Shown here: positions 52,989 through 62,962 of the stretch, in pieces
How positions within the stretch are numbered: position 1 is the stretch's first letter
Layout of the letters: each line of letters opens with the position of its first letter
Assembly: GCF_006714895.1 (NCBI RefSeq)
Contig: NZ_VFME01000001.1
Location: 62,001 to 126,000 of the forward strand
Length of the DNA stretch: 64,000 nucleotides
DNA from: Gramella sp. Hel_I_59
GTDB taxonomy: Bacteria; Bacteroidota; Bacteroidia; Flavobacteriales; Flavobacteriaceae
Direction: 5' to 3'
Position numbers and translations under genes: made by a program
The notes under the pieces: generated by a model
Databases searched by the model: none
What the model saw: only the letters and a program-made list of their open reading frames with translations
What the model was told of the DNA's origin: nothing

Positions 52989-53124
52989 CTAGTTTTCAGG
53001 TATTTCGTCCAAAAGTTTTACAAGCTACCAACATTCAACTTATCTTTATTAGACCATAGCATAGGTAGGTTAAGTTCATGGTAGATTTGGGGCAAAAAAA
53101 GGTGGATCTTGATCCGCCTTTTTT
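52989..53124 (+). repeat. Tandem repeat unit B (conserved upstream block, promoter and small RNA)
   Basis: Conserved unit of 136 bp starting CTAGTTTTCAGGTATTTC and ending at the terminator. It matches unit C (53202-53338) almost throughout, while the 77 bases between the units do not align. Confidence 0.75.
53053..53124 (+). ncRNA. Tandem small RNA copy B
   Basis: TATCTTTA (53041-53048) puts the start of transcription at 53053, the first base of the conserved ACCAT arm. The 72-nt RNA has a 5-bp ACCAT/ATGGT hairpin with a 20-base loop, a single-stranded UUUGGGGCAAAAAAA segment, and the terminator GGTGGAT-CTTG-ATCCGCC-TTTTTT. Function unknown; a trans-acting regulator is inferred. Confidence 0.6.
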
Positions 53125-53201
53125 CATGCACACAACTGAAGATCAGCTTGTTCAACTCTTATATCTACTGCTTAAACAAACAATTATTTTAAGCTACTCG
53201 T

Positions 53202-53338
53202 CTAGTTTTCAGGTATTTCATCCAAAAGTTTTATTTACTACCAACATTCATCTTATCTTTATTAGACCATAGCATAAGTAGGTTAAGTTCATGGTAGATT
53301 TGGGGCAAAAAAAGGTGGATCTTGATCCGCCTTTTTTT
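53202..53338 (+). repeat. Tandem repeat unit C
   Basis: Second full copy of the 136-bp unit, 213 bases after unit B. Differences cluster just before the -7 region (TTTACT for CAAGCT), leaving the -7 box and the RNA almost unchanged. Confidence 0.75.
53266..53338 (+). ncRNA. Tandem small RNA copy C
   Basis: TATCTTTA at 53254-53261 again sets the start five bases on, at 53266, the A of ACCAT. The RNA differs from copy B by one base in its body (CATAAGTAGG for CATAGGTAGG) and in the T-run length. Same hairpin, GGGGCAAAAAAA linker and terminator. Confidence 0.6.
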
Positions 53339-53354
53339 ATGCATAAAACTGGAC

Positions 53355-53382
53355 AAAAAAAAGACCGCCATCCGGCGGTCTT
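53355..53382 (-). terminator. Terminator of the superoxide dismutase gene
   Basis: AAGACCGCC, ATCC loop, GGCGGTCTT; the A-run at 53355-53362 gives eight T on the minus strand. Confidence 0.9.
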
Positions 53383-53407
53383 CAAGATTTAGAAAATCAA
53401 TTCTATA

Positions 53408-54016
53408 TTATTTTGCTTTTGCGTATCTACTAGAAACTCCTTTCCAATCGATCACATTAAAGAATGCATCGATATATTCAGGACGCTTGTTCTGGTAGTT
53501 CAGGTAGTAAGCATGCTCCCAAACGTCTAGTCCAAGAATTGGAGTTCCTCCACAGCCAATTTCTGGCATGATTGGATTATCCTGGTTTGCAGTAGAACAA
53601 ACTTCTACTTTACCACCATTATGTACACATAGCCATGCCCAACCAGATCCAAATTGTCCTGCAGCTGCATTAGAGAACTTCTCTTTAAAAGCTTCGAAAG
53701 AACCAAATGCGCTGTCGATCGCTGAAGCTAGTTCACCTTCTGGTTTTCCTCCACCATCAGGAGACATTACTTCCCAGAATAAGCTATGGTTATAAAAACC
53801 ACCACCATTATTTCTTACAGCCTTGTTAGACATGTCAAGGTTTTGAAGTATATTCTCGATATTCTTTCCTTCCATATCTGTACCTTCGATCGCACTGTTT
53901 AGCTTCTTGGTATAACCTGCATGATGCTTATCGTGGTGAATTTCCATCGTTTTTGCATCTATATGTGGCTCTAATGCATCAAAAGCATATTTTAGTTTTG
54001 GTAATTCAAAAGACAT
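53408..54016 (-). CDS. sodA: Superoxide dismutase, Mn-type of the Fe/Mn family
   Basis: 202-aa cytosolic enzyme dismuting superoxide. Metal ligands His27, His77, Asp164, His168 (DVWEHAYYL). The active-site glutamine is Gln145 in STANQDNP with NNGGG near 70, the arrangement of manganese rather than iron enzymes; cambialistic use cannot be excluded. No signal peptide. Monocistronic, with a terminator directly after. Confidence 0.95.
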   Translation of the reverse strand: MSFELPKLKYAFDALEPHIDAKTMEIHHDKHHAGYTKKLNSAIEGTDMEGKNIENILQNLDMSNKAVRNNGGGFYNHSLFWEVMSPDGGGKPEGELASAIDSAFGSFEAFKEKFSNAAAGQFGSGWAWLCVHNGGKVEVCSTANQDNPIMPEIGCGGTPILGLDVWEHAYYLNYQNKRPEYIDAFFNVIDWKGVSSRYAKAK

Positions 54017-54056
54017 AATTATCTGATTTTTTTGTGATTAGTACTTTATATTCCAT

Positions 54057-54086
54057 CAAATTTAGCCATTAAGGCATTTAATGGAA
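54057..54086 (-). promoter_or_regulatory. sod promoter
   Basis: Minus-strand TAAATTTG (54057-54064) with TTTC about 19 bases upstream; 41 bases before the ATG. Confidence 0.45.
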
Positions 54087-54193
54087 ATTATTTACTGTTA
54101 TAAATTACTTAAAAGCAATGCCCGGTTTCCAGTCATTTTTATTTTAACTTTAAGCTTTGTACAAGCTCTCAAATCTCAATAATATAGCCGAAT

Positions 54194-57100
54194 TTGGAAA
54201 ATTTCTTTCATATCTATAATGCATCTGCAGGCTCTGGAAAAACATTCACCCTCGTAAAGCGTTACCTCAGTATTTTATTCAACTCCAATCGAAAGGATAG
54301 CTATAAAAATATCCTTGCCATCACCTTTACCAATAAAGCTGTTGGTGAAATGAAAAAACGGATTATAGAAAGCCTGGCAAATTTCGCGAAAGAAGATTCT
54401 GTTCAGGTAGATCCTTTAATGACCGCGATCATGGAAGAAACTGATCTTTTAGAAGAGCAAATTCGGGAGAAATCCAGGGAAATTCTTAAAAGCATTATTC
54501 ATAATTATGCTGCATTTGAAATTTCAACTATAGATGGATTTACGCACCGGGTGATACGCACTTTCGCTCGTGACCTTGGCATTCCCATGAATTTTGAAGT
54601 TGAAATTGGTGCGGAAGATATTCTAATGGAAGCGGTAGACAGCCTTATTAACCGCGCCGGTAATGACGAGAAATTGACCCGGGTGCTGGTGAACTACACC
54701 CTTTCAAAAACCGATGATGATCGAAGCTGGGATATAAGTCGAGATCTTTACGATATATCGCGTTTGCTCATCAACGAAAATCACCAGAAAGAGATCGCAG
54801 TTCTTAAGACCAGAACGCTGGAGGATTTTGCCGCATTTGCCAAAAAATTAAGGGCAGACATTTTGGAAGCTGAAGATGGGTTAAAAACTTTTGGAGATCA
54901 TTTTTTTGAAGTCATCCAGAACGCAGGACTGTCAGAGGAAGATTTTAAAGGTAAGTACATACCCAAGCATTTTTCAAAATTGCAGCAAGGTGATATGTCG
55001 GTTACTTTTGAGAGTGCCTGGGCAAAGAACATTGCAGATTCCCCAATGTATGCCAAGACCAAGGCCAGCAAGGATACTCAATTGAGCATGGATTCTTTAC
55101 AACCTGAAATTGTGGAGATCTTTGAAACCTCTAAAAAACTGTTCTTTCACCTTGAATTTCTTACCGAGATCCGGAAAAATCTGGTTCAGCTTTCCTTGAT
55201 CAATGAAATAAACCGGGAAATAGAGCTTATTAAAAAAGAAAAAAATGTCATTCTTATTTCAGAGTTCAACCCGAAAATAAGCGAACAGGTAAAAGATCAA
55301 CCAGCTCCTTTTATTTATGAACGGCTTGGAGAACGGTATCAGCACTATTTTATTGATGAATTCCAGGATACGTCTACCATGCAATGGGAAAACCTGGTGC
55401 CACTCATTAGCCATAATCTTAGTCAGGGCGAAGAAGCATCTGGTATTACGATCGTGGGAGACGCCAAGCAGAGTATTTATCGCTGGCGAGGCGGCCGCGC
55501 AGAACAACTTATCGACCTTAGCAATAAAAAGACGAGTCCGTTTCAGGTAGAACAGATTCTTGAGAATCTGCCAAACAATTTTAGAAGTGGTTCCACGGTC
55601 GTGAACTTCAATAACAGTTTTTTTCAGTATGCTGCCACGCTTCTAACACATCCTGAATATGCCGATCTATTTAAGAATTCTGCACAATCACCTAAAAAAG
55701 GTGAATTTGGTTATGTGAACGTAAGTTTTGTAGAGGCAAAAAATGCTGAAGAGCAACTGGAAGTCTATCCTGAAAAGATCTTTGTAACCATCAAGGATCT
55801 GGAGCAGCAAGGTTATTCTAAGCAGGATATCTGCATTCTTACCCGGCGTAAAAAAGAAGGAATTGCTATTGCTGAATATCTTTCAGAACAGGGAATTTCA
55901 GTAATTTCTTCTGAAACGCTTCTGGTTTCTCAATCTTCGGAAGTAAAATTAATTGCCGAATTACTGAAGTTTTCACTTTATCCCGAAGACGATCAGCTAA
56001 AACTGAAGATCTACGAGCAGTTATCACCTCGATACATTTCCGAGGAAGAAAGTTTTCCGGTACTTGTGGAGCATTTACCTAAAAACGGACAGGAATTTCT
56101 GGGTTGGCTGGACTCTGAATTGGTAAGCTTTGATTTAATGGAGATCAAAAGATTGTCGATCTACGAAGCCGCAGAATATATCATTCGAAGTTTTGTACTT
56201 GTACAGCAATCCAATGCGTATATCCAGTTTTTTCTGGATTTTATATTTGAATCTGCTCAAAAAACTTCCAACAGTCTGCATTCATTTCTGGAACTCTGGG
56301 AACGCAAAAAGGACAGGCTAAGCATCGTGGTTCCAGAAACCGATGATGCTGTACAGATCATGACCATTCATAAATCAAAAGGTCTTGAATTTCCGGTAGT
56401 CATCTATCCTTTTGCAGATGCAGACCTGCAAAATACAAGAATGGATAACCTCTGGTTAAGCGTTCCAGATGAAAATATTCCGCTGGCTTATGTAAGTGCT
56501 TCTAAAAAATTATTGAACTGGAATGAGGAAGCGATTGAGAAATACCATGACCTGTTAAGTAAGAATGAGCTGGATACGTTGAATGTCCTCTATGTTGCCT
56601 GTACGCGAGCTGCGGAACAGCTATATATTATGACCAGTCACGAATCTTCAGATAAGAAAACCCTTAACATTTCAGGAATCCTTAGAAACTTCCTGGAATC
56701 TGAATCTAAGTATAACGATTCTCTGGTTTGTGAATTTGGTGAAAAGCTAAAATATTCTTCCGAAGAGAAAAAAGGAAAAACCTCTATTTTCCCGGAACAA
56801 TTCTACACTTCCCCGGTTCAGAACAAAGCTGTAAATATAGTAACACGTTCTGGCGCGATGTGGGATACAAAACAGCGGGAGGCTATCGAGAAAGGTGAAA
56901 TTGCTCACGAAATTCTGGCCAGGATCAATTCATCCCAAGACCTTCAAAAAGCCATGGACTGGGCAGTAAATTCAGGATTAATAAGGGAAGAATCAAGAAC
57001 AGAGATCTCTGCCAGCATCGAAAAGATCATTCAGCACGAAGAATTAAAATATTTATTTGCCGAAAATGTGCAGAATAAGAATGAAAAGGAGATCATTACT

Positions 57101-57304
57101 CAGGATGGTAACCGGTTGCGTCCAGACAGGCTGAACTTCAGTAATAACAAGATCACTATTATAGATTATAAGACCGGTGGTTTTGTGGATACTCATACCC
57201 GCCAGGTTTCAGAATATGCGAAAGCCATGACCAATATGGGTTATGAAGTGGAGAAATCTCTGCTCGTATATACGAACGAACCGGTTCAGATTAGGATTGT
57301 ATAA
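54194..57304 (+). CDS. addA: AddA-like helicase-nuclease subunit
   Basis: 1036-aa UvrD/PcrA superfamily 1 helicase with C-terminal PD-(D/E)xK nuclease, subunit of the AddAB double-strand-break repair enzyme. Walker A ASAGSGKTFTL at 10-20, Walker B IDEFQDTS near 385-392, motif GDAKQSIYRWRGG, helicase motif VQIMTIHKSKGLEFPV, nuclease residues in GEIAHE, RPDRLNF and IIDYKTGG. TTG start at 54194, the only start before the conserved P-loop. The partner addB-like gene is 2.9 kb downstream on the same strand. Confidence 0.88.
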   Translation: MENFFHIYNASAGSGKTFTLVKRYLSILFNSNRKDSYKNILAITFTNKAVGEMKKRIIESLANFAKEDSVQVDPLMTAIMEETDLLEEQIREKSREILKSIIHNYAAFEISTIDGFTHRVIRTFARDLGIPMNFEVEIGAEDILMEAVDSLINRAGNDEKLTRVLVNYTLSKTDDDRSWDISRDLYDISRLLINENHQKEIAVLKTRTLEDFAAFAKKLRADILEAEDGLKTFGDHFFEVIQNAGLSEEDFKGKYIPKHFSKLQQGDMSVTFESAWAKNIADSPMYAKTKASKDTQLSMDSLQPEIVEIFETSKKLFFHLEFLTEIRKNLVQLSLINEINREIELIKKEKNVILISEFNPKISEQVKDQPAPFIYERLGERYQHYFIDEFQDTSTMQWENLVPLISHNLSQGEEASGITIVGDAKQSIYRWRGGRAEQLIDLSNKKTSPFQVEQILENLPNNFRSGSTVVNFNNSFFQYAATLLTHPEYADLFKNSAQSPKKGEFGYVNVSFVEAKNAEEQLEVYPEKIFVTIKDLEQQGYSKQDICILTRRKKEGIAIAEYLSEQGISVISSETLLVSQSSEVKLIAELLKFSLYPEDDQLKLKIYEQLSPRYISEEESFPVLVEHLPKNGQEFLGWLDSELVSFDLMEIKRLSIYEAAEYIIRSFVLVQQSNAYIQFFLDFIFESAQKTSNSLHSFLELWERKKDRLSIVVPETDDAVQIMTIHKSKGLEFPVVIYPFADADLQNTRMDNLWLSVPDENIPLAYVSASKKLLNWNEEAIEKYHDLLSKNELDTLNVLYVACTRAAEQLYIMTSHESSDKKTLNISGILRNFLESESKYNDSLVCEFGEKLKYSSEEKKGKTSIFPEQFYTSPVQNKAVNIVTRSGAMWDTKQREAIEKGEIAHEILARINSSQDLQKAMDWAVNSGLIREESRTEISASIEKIIQHEELKYLFAENVQNKNEKEIITQDGNRLRPDRLNFSNNKITIIDYKTGGFVDTHTRQVSEYAKAMTNMGYEVEKSLLVYTNEPVQIRIV

Positions 57305-57320
57305 AAGAATTATAACTTTG
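57291..57320 (+). promoter_or_regulatory. kbl promoter
   Basis: TTA at 57291-57293, 19-base spacer, TAACTTTG at 57313-57320. The promoter starts inside the last codons of addA, so kbl can be transcribed on its own. Confidence 0.55.
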
Positions 57321-57347
57321 CACGAGAGTGAAAATTAAAATATTGAT

Positions 57348-58544
57348 ATGTACGGAAAAATAAAAGAGCATTTAGAAAAAGAACTTGAAGAGATCAAAAA
57401 CGACGGACTCTTTAAAAAAGAACGAATCATTACCGGACCTCAGGACGCGGTGATCAAAATATCTACCGGGCAGGAAGTGATCAACTTCTGCGCGAACAAC
57501 TACCTGGGATTGTCTTCACATCCTGAAGTGATTCAAGCTGCAAAAGATACTATGGATACTCATGGTTTTGGAATGTCCAGTGTACGTTTTATTTGTGGAA
57601 CCCAGGATATTCATAAAGAACTGGAGCAAAAGATCGCTGATTTCTACGGAACTGAAGATACAATCCTGTACGCCGCATGTTTTGATGCCAACGGTGGAAT
57701 TTTCGAGCCACTGCTTACTAAAGATGATGCTATTATTTCAGATTCATTAAATCATGCTTCTATTATTGATGGTGTGAGACTATGTAAAGCTGCGCGTTAT
57801 CGTTACCAGAATGGTGACATGAATGATCTTGAAGAGCAGTTAAAGGCGGCGAACGAAAAAGGAGCACGTTTCAAAATGATCGTAACAGATGGTGTTTTCT
57901 CCATGGATGGCCTTGTAGCTCCTTTGGATGCTATTTGTGATTTGGCAGATAAGTATGATGCATTAGTAATGATCGATGAATGTCATGCTACCGGTTTTAT
58001 TGGTGAGAAAGGAATTGGAACACTGGAAGAAAAGAATGTTCTTGGTAGAGTTGATATCATTACAGGTACTTTAGGAAAAGCACTTGGTGGCGCCATGGGA
58101 GGTTATACTACTGCTAAAAAAGAGATCATCGAGCTATTAAGACAAAGATCAAGACCATACTTATTTTCAAACTCACTGGCCCCTGCGATCGTTGGAGCAT
58201 CTATCAAAGTGTTTGACATGCTCGAGAATGATTCCAGTTTAAGACAAAAGTTAAAAGAGAATACTGCGTATTTCAAAAAAGGTGTTAAAGAAGCCGGATT
58301 TGAGATCATTGATGGAGAGGCAGCAATTGTACCGGTAATGCTTCATGATGCGAAATTATCCCAGGATATGGCAGACAAGTTGCTTGAAGAGGGAATCTAT
58401 GTAATAGGCTTCTTCTATCCCGTGGTACCAAAGGGAAAAGCAAGAATTAGAGTCCAATTATCTGCTGCACATAACAAGGAACATTTGGACAAAGCGATTC
58501 AGGCATTTACCAAAGTTGGAAAGGAATTAGGAGTGATTAGCTAA
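57348..58544 (+). CDS. kbl: Glycine C-acetyltransferase (2-amino-3-ketobutyrate CoA ligase)
   Basis: 398-aa PLP enzyme that, with threonine dehydrogenase, converts threonine to glycine and acetyl-CoA. The PLP lysine is Lys244 in [10 protein letters not shown], the same number as in E. coli Kbl. Also DECHATGF near 210. No tdh gene is next to it in this window. Confidence 0.93.
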   Translation: MYGKIKEHLEKELEEIKNDGLFKKERIITGPQDAVIKISTGQEVINFCANNYLGLSSHPEVIQAAKDTMDTHGFGMSSVRFICGTQDIHKELEQKIADFYGTEDTILYAACFDANGGIFEPLLTKDDAIISDSLNHASIIDGVRLCKAARYRYQNGDMNDLEEQLKAANEKGARFKMIVTDGVFSMDGLVAPLDAICDLADKYDALVMIDECHATGFIGEKGIGTLEEKNVLGRVDIITGTLGKALGGAMGGYTTAKKEIIELLRQRSRPYLFSNSLAPAIVGASIKVFDMLENDSSLRQKLKENTAYFKKGVKEAGFEIIDGEAAIVPVMLHDAKLSQDMADKLLEEGIYVIGFFYPVVPKGKARIRVQLSAAHNKEHLDKAIQAFTKVGKELGVIS

Positions 58545-58660
58545 AATTAACTTCTTATTTATTGATTGAAGAAGGTTGATTTCATTGAAAACCAGTTGTT
58601 AACAAGGCTGAAAACCCTTTGGAATCGCGCTCTAATTAAGAAAACTTTATTATTTTTACT

Positions 58661-58691
58661 TTTGTTAATATGCATTAAGCATATACTTTTG
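58661..58691 (+). promoter_or_regulatory. Promoter of the OmpA-family gene
   Basis: TTG at 58662-58664, exactly 19 bases, TACTTTTG at 58684-58691: a full consensus match. Transcription starts near 58696, leaving a 30-base leader. Confidence 0.75.
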
Positions 58692-58725
58692 CTTACTATT
58701 AACACTTAAAACTAAACTATTAAAT

Positions 58726-60150
58726 ATGAAACATCTTAGCAAAATTGTATTGGCTTCTTTGCTGTTTTTGGGCTTAACTACGGCTCAGGCACAGGATGCT
58801 GACAACCCTTGGGCAATTGGTATTGGTGCCAATGCAGTCGACTTTTATCCAACCGGTGAGGATGCTCCTCTAGGTGGATGGTTCGACCAGTATTTTGATA
58901 CCGGAGATCACTGGAACATTCTTCCATCGGTTTCTAAGCTTTCTGTATCCAGATATATTGGAGCAGGATTTGTAGGAGAATTGAGTGGTACTATCAACCA
59001 GATCGACAAGTATGGTGATAGAGGAGTTCAAGATCTTTCTTACTATGGTGTTGACCTTGGATTGGATTACAGCCTTAGAGCACTACTTAATGACGGATGG
59101 ATTGATCCTGTTGTTGGAGTTGGTGGTGGTTACACTTGGATTGGTGACCAGGATGGAGAAGATATCTCTAACCTTGATGCTGCAACTCTTAACGGTAAAG
59201 TTGGATTGAACTTCTGGTTTTCAGATAACATCGCTCTTACTGTAGAATCTAAGTACAAGCACGTATTTGAAGCTGAAATGGCTTCTCACTTCCAGCATGC
59301 TGCTGGTGTTAAGTTCATGTTCGGTGGAACTGATACTGACGGTGACGGAGTATATGATAAAGACGATGAGTGTCCAGAACAACCAGGTCTTGCTGAATTC
59401 AACGGTTGCCCAGACTCTGATGGTGACGGAATCGAAGATCGTCAGGATGCATGTCCTAACGAAGCTGGTCTTGCTGAATTTGACGGATGTCCTGATTCTG
59501 ATGGTGACGGTGTAGCTGATCCTGATGATGATTGTCCTGAAGTTGCAGGTCTTGCTGAAATGAACGGTTGTCCTGATGCTGATGGTGACGGTGTAAGAGA
59601 TGATGAAGATGAGTGTCCTGAAGAAGCTGGTCCAGCTGAAAACAATGGATGCCCATGGCCTGATACTGACGGTGACGGAATCCTTGATAAGGATGATGAC
59701 TGTCCTGAAGTAGCTGGTGTTGCTGCATCTAACGGATGTCCAGAACCAACTGCTGAAGTAATTTCAGAACTTAACGAATATTCTAAGACTGTACTTTTTG
59801 ACTTGAACAAAGCATCTATCAGAACTGAATCTGAAGAAGCTCTTAAGTCTATCGTAGATATTATGAATGAGTATCCACAAACTATCTTCCACATTGGAGG
59901 TCACACAGATAGCTCAGGAAGTGATTCTTACAACATGAACCTTTCTAAAGAACGTGCTGCTTCTGTAGCTACTTTCCTTGAAGAGAATGGTGTACCATCT
60001 AACAGATTAACTTCTGAAGGATATGGTGAAACTCAACCAATTGCTACTAACAGTACTGCAAAAGGAAGACAGGATAACAGACGTGTTGAAATCTCTCTTG
60101 ACAAAGACAAAGAGATGAAAGATAAGTCTAATGAAGAGTCAATGAACTAA
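58726..60150 (+). CDS. OmpA-family protein with thrombospondin type 3 repeats
   Basis: 474 aa. Signal peptide to about residue 24 (AQAQ); N-terminal beta-barrel (25-200); five calcium-binding TSP3 repeats (about 203-345, DTDGDGV then DxDxCP units); OmpA C-terminal peptidoglycan-binding domain (about 350-455, [20 protein letters not shown]). Codon use is repetitive and biased to frequent codons, in keeping with an abundant protein. Strong promoter and a very strong terminator. Likely a major outer-membrane structural protein. Confidence 0.93.
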   Translation: MKHLSKIVLASLLFLGLTTAQAQDADNPWAIGIGANAVDFYPTGEDAPLGGWFDQYFDTGDHWNILPSVSKLSVSRYIGAGFVGELSGTINQIDKYGDRGVQDLSYYGVDLGLDYSLRALLNDGWIDPVVGVGGGYTWIGDQDGEDISNLDAATLNGKVGLNFWFSDNIALTVESKYKHVFEAEMASHFQHAAGVKFMFGGTDTDGDGVYDKDDECPEQPGLAEFNGCPDSDGDGIEDRQDACPNEAGLAEFDGCPDSDGDGVADPDDDCPEVAGLAEMNGCPDADGDGVRDDEDECPEEAGPAENNGCPWPDTDGDGILDKDDDCPEVAGVAASNGCPEPTAEVISELNEYSKTVLFDLNKASIRTESEEALKSIVDIMNEYPQTIFHIGGHTDSSGSDSYNMNLSKERAASVATFLEENGVPSNRLTSEGYGETQPIATNSTAKGRQDNRRVEISLDKDKEMKDKSNEESMN

Positions 60151-60171
60151 TTATTGAATTATTCATATAAG

Positions 60172-60200
60172 AAAACGCCCCGCATTGCGGGGCGTTTTTT
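60172..60200 (+). terminator. Terminator of the OmpA-family gene
   Basis: AAAACGCCCCGC, ATT loop, GCGGGGCGTTTTTT: a 12-pair GC-rich stem, the strongest in the window, ending 12 bases before the addB-like start. Confidence 0.93.
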
Positions 60201-60211
60201 ATTTTAGGGCT

Positions 60212-62962
60212 ATGAAATCATTCATCTGCGAGGTCCTCGAAAAACTAAGGACTACCAATCATAATATATCAGAGCTGGTCATTATTCTTCCCAGCAAGCG
60301 TGCCGGTGCTTATCTACTTAAAGAACTGGCTGCGATAACAGAAGAAACAATCTTCGCACCTACGATTTATAGTATTGAAGAGTTTACAGAAGTTATTTCG
60401 AAACTACAGGGAATTGACAATACTGTTACCCTTTTCGAATTTTACAATGTTTATAAAGAACTGACTCCTGAAGATGAACAGGAAACATTCGAAACATTTG
60501 TGACCTGGGCACAAAGTCTTATTCATGATTTTAATGAAATAGACCGGTACCTGATCGATCATAAACCTTTCTTTGATTACCTCTCTGGCATACAGGATAT
60601 AAACCACTGGTATCTTCAGGAAGAGAAAACAGAATTGATCGAGAAATACCTCGCTTTCTGGAAGAGACTTCCAGATTATTATGAATCTCTTGCCAGCAAA
60701 CTACTGGAAAAAGAACAGGGATATCAGGGCCTTATTTATCGTAAGGCATCAGAGAACGTCGAGGAATATTCGGCCAGTATTACTTCAAAGCATGTTTTTA
60801 TTGGTTTCAATGCTTTAAATGCTTCGGAACAGCATATCATTCAGTTTATGCTGGAGAAAGATGAAGCAGAAGTTTTCTGGGATCTTGACAATCATTTTTA
60901 CAAGGATCGTGCGCATGGTGCTTCTTTATTTCTGAGACAATACCTCGAAGACTGGAAATTTTACCAAGAGAATCAGAAGCCTGTATTTAACAATAAGTAT
61001 TCAGAAGAAAAGGAAATCCAGCTCATCGGCGTACCAAAAAATATTGGGCAGGCAAAATACCTTGGCGAAATCATTACCGATCTCACTTCCGAAGAACTGG
61101 AGAATACGGCGATAGTACTTGGCGAAGAAGACCTTTTATTACCCGTTTTAAGCTCACTTCCAGATCATATAAATGATCTTAACGTTACCATGGGTTTTCC
61201 CATAGATAATGCGCCTGTAAGCTCTCTTTTTGAAAATATCTTTAATATTCATATATCGACAAGTAAGGATCATTATTATAAAGATGTTCTTGGGATCGTA
61301 AATCACCCGGCTTTGTATGAAATCATTTCCACTGATGCGGAAAGGTTGATAAAGAAGATCAATAAAGATAACCTTGTTTATTTGAAGTCTGAAGAAATTC
61401 TTGGAGAATTCAAGGACGAAAATCGAAGAATAGTGGAGCTATGTTTTAAACCGAAAAACGATTCGGTTACCATGTTTTCTGAAGATGTACAGGAATTAAT
61501 ACAAATTCTCAAAACACATTTAAAAGCTAAAGAAGATACGCTCTCATTAGAGTTCTTATATCATTTTTACCAGCTGTTTAATAAACTGGAAACTCTGAAT
61601 GAGAAGTTTACCCATATAAAAACGATCAGGTCTTTACATGACTTTTACAAGGAACTGGTAAGTACTGAAACGCTGGATTTCCAGGGTAGACCTTTTAAAG
61701 GTTTGCAACTAATGGGAATGCTTGAATCACGGGCGCTTGACTTTGAAACTGTGATCATAACCTCTCTCAACGAAGGGACACTGCCTGCAGGAAAATCAGA
61801 TAATTCTTTTATTCCTTATGATCTAAAACAGGAATATAAATTACCTACCTACCGGGAAAAGGATGCGGTGTATACATACCATTTTTACCGATTGTTACAA
61901 CGCGCCAAAAAGGTTTTCCTACTTTATAATACAGAAGCAGACGGACTCAACTCTGGAGAGAAGTCCAGATTCATTACTCAGTTGGAGATAGAAAATATTC
62001 CAGCGCATCATATTACTCAGCATCTTATTAGCCCGATGGTACCAGCTAACGGCCAAAAGTTAAGAGAGGTAGAGAAAACTCCGCAAATGATGGAGAAGAT
62101 CAGGAGTCTTGCTGCCTCAGGATTTTCCCCTTCAGCATTAACTACGTATATGCGAAATCCTCTTGATTTCTATAACCAGTATGTGCTGGGAGTGAGAGAT
62201 CAGGAAGAAGTGGAAGAAACAGTGGCTTTTAATACACTGGGAACAGTAGTACATAATGCGCTGGAAAACCTTTACAAACCACTAGAAGGGGAATTACTAT
62301 CCACAGAGATTGTTGAAAGATTTAAAAAGGAAGCAAACAGTCAGATCGCACAGGAATTTGCCAAGAATTACAGCAAAGCACCATTAGATAAAGGTCGGAA
62401 TTTGTTGATTCTCGAAGTAGCTAAAAGGTATATGCGCAATTTTCTGAATTTTGAAATTAAGAGACTGGATAATGGCAGTGATATTCAGATATTACAGATC
62501 GAAAAAGATCTTAAGGTCGCGTTACCAATAGACGATCTGCAATTTCCAGTTTATTTGCGAGGTAAAGTAGACCGGGTTGAAAAGGCAGACGGTGTGACCA
62601 GAATTATGGATTATAAGACCGGAAAAGTTGAGTCCAAAGACCTGATCGTGAAAGACTGGAATGAAATAACAAAAGATTATGACAAATTCGCAAAAAGCTT
62701 TCAGGTTTTAACTTACGCCACCTTGATATCCCTTGAGAAAGATCTTAAATTCCCCGCGGAAGCAGGAATCATTTCTTTCAAGAATCTTAGATCAGGATTT
62801 CTTAAATTTCAGCTGAAAATTGACAAGAAACCAGACTATTTGATTCAGGAAGAAACCCTGGAACATTTTCAGAAAGAACTAAAAAAATTAATAATGGAGA
62901 TCTGCAATCCAGAAATTCCATTTATCGAAAAAGAAATTAAAAAACATTATGGAAGTTTCTAA
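60212..62962 (+). CDS. addB: AddB-like PD-(D/E)xK nuclease subunit
   Basis: 916 aa from ATG 60212 (an in-frame ATG at 60185 lies inside the terminator). N-terminal inactive-helicase part opens ELVIILPSKRAGAYLLKEL; C-terminal nuclease has GTVVHNALE, GKVDRVE and IMDYKTGK (His, Asp, Asp-x-Lys). Classical AddB has four cysteines holding a 4Fe-4S cluster around the nuclease; here the C-terminal domain contains only one cysteine, so the cluster is absent. The hydrolase gene overlaps its end by 14 bases. Confidence 0.85.
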   Translation: MKSFICEVLEKLRTTNHNISELVIILPSKRAGAYLLKELAAITEETIFAPTIYSIEEFTEVISKLQGIDNTVTLFEFYNVYKELTPEDEQETFETFVTWAQSLIHDFNEIDRYLIDHKPFFDYLSGIQDINHWYLQEEKTELIEKYLAFWKRLPDYYESLASKLLEKEQGYQGLIYRKASENVEEYSASITSKHVFIGFNALNASEQHIIQFMLEKDEAEVFWDLDNHFYKDRAHGASLFLRQYLEDWKFYQENQKPVFNNKYSEEKEIQLIGVPKNIGQAKYLGEIITDLTSEELENTAIVLGEEDLLLPVLSSLPDHINDLNVTMGFPIDNAPVSSLFENIFNIHISTSKDHYYKDVLGIVNHPALYEIISTDAERLIKKINKDNLVYLKSEEILGEFKDENRRIVELCFKPKNDSVTMFSEDVQELIQILKTHLKAKEDTLSLEFLYHFYQLFNKLETLNEKFTHIKTIRSLHDFYKELVSTETLDFQGRPFKGLQLMGMLESRALDFETVIITSLNEGTLPAGKSDNSFIPYDLKQEYKLPTYREKDAVYTYHFYRLLQRAKKVFLLYNTEADGLNSGEKSRFITQLEIENIPAHHITQHLISPMVPANGQKLREVEKTPQMMEKIRSLAASGFSPSALTTYMRNPLDFYNQYVLGVRDQEEVEETVAFNTLGTVVHNALENLYKPLEGELLSTEIVERFKKEANSQIAQEFAKNYSKAPLDKGRNLLILEVAKRYMRNFLNFEIKRLDNGSDIQILQIEKDLKVALPIDDLQFPVYLRGKVDRVEKADGVTRIMDYKTGKVESKDLIVKDWNEITKDYDKFAKSFQVLTYATLISLEKDLKFPAEAGIISFKNLRSGFLKFQLKIDKKPDYLIQEETLEHFQKELKKLIMEICNPEIPFIEKEIKKHYGSF

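Larger units (their letters stand above)
52774..53407. other. Intergenic region holding the tandem small-RNA repeats
   Basis: 635 bases with no credible protein gene. From 52847 to 53338 three similar segments follow each other; the rest is AT-rich spacer plus the sod terminator at 53355-53382. purF has no evident terminator of its own. Confidence 0.7.

Noticed and set aside
53088..53124. Riboswitch in the tandem RNA region
   Set aside because: Each unit terminates with no downstream gene on that strand, so there is nothing for a switch to control.
52877..53272. Two short parallel reading frames beginning MVDLGQKKVD and ending in NIxLIFIRP inside the tandem repeat
   Set aside because: The sequence differences between copies change the amino acid each time, the middle parts are unrelated, and each frame runs through an intrinsic terminator. 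Non-coding RNA repeats explain the similarity better.
52847..53338. CRISPR array
   Set aside because: Only three units with a period of about 210 bases, repeats of over 70 bp, and no cas genes.
59330..59760. DNA minisatellite
   Set aside because: The repeats follow protein TSP3 units with codon variation, so they are maintained as coding sequence.
59442..59894. Serine-rich reading frame on the minus strand of the OmpA gene
   Set aside because: It is the mirror of the repetitive TSP3 codons; no promoter or independent support.
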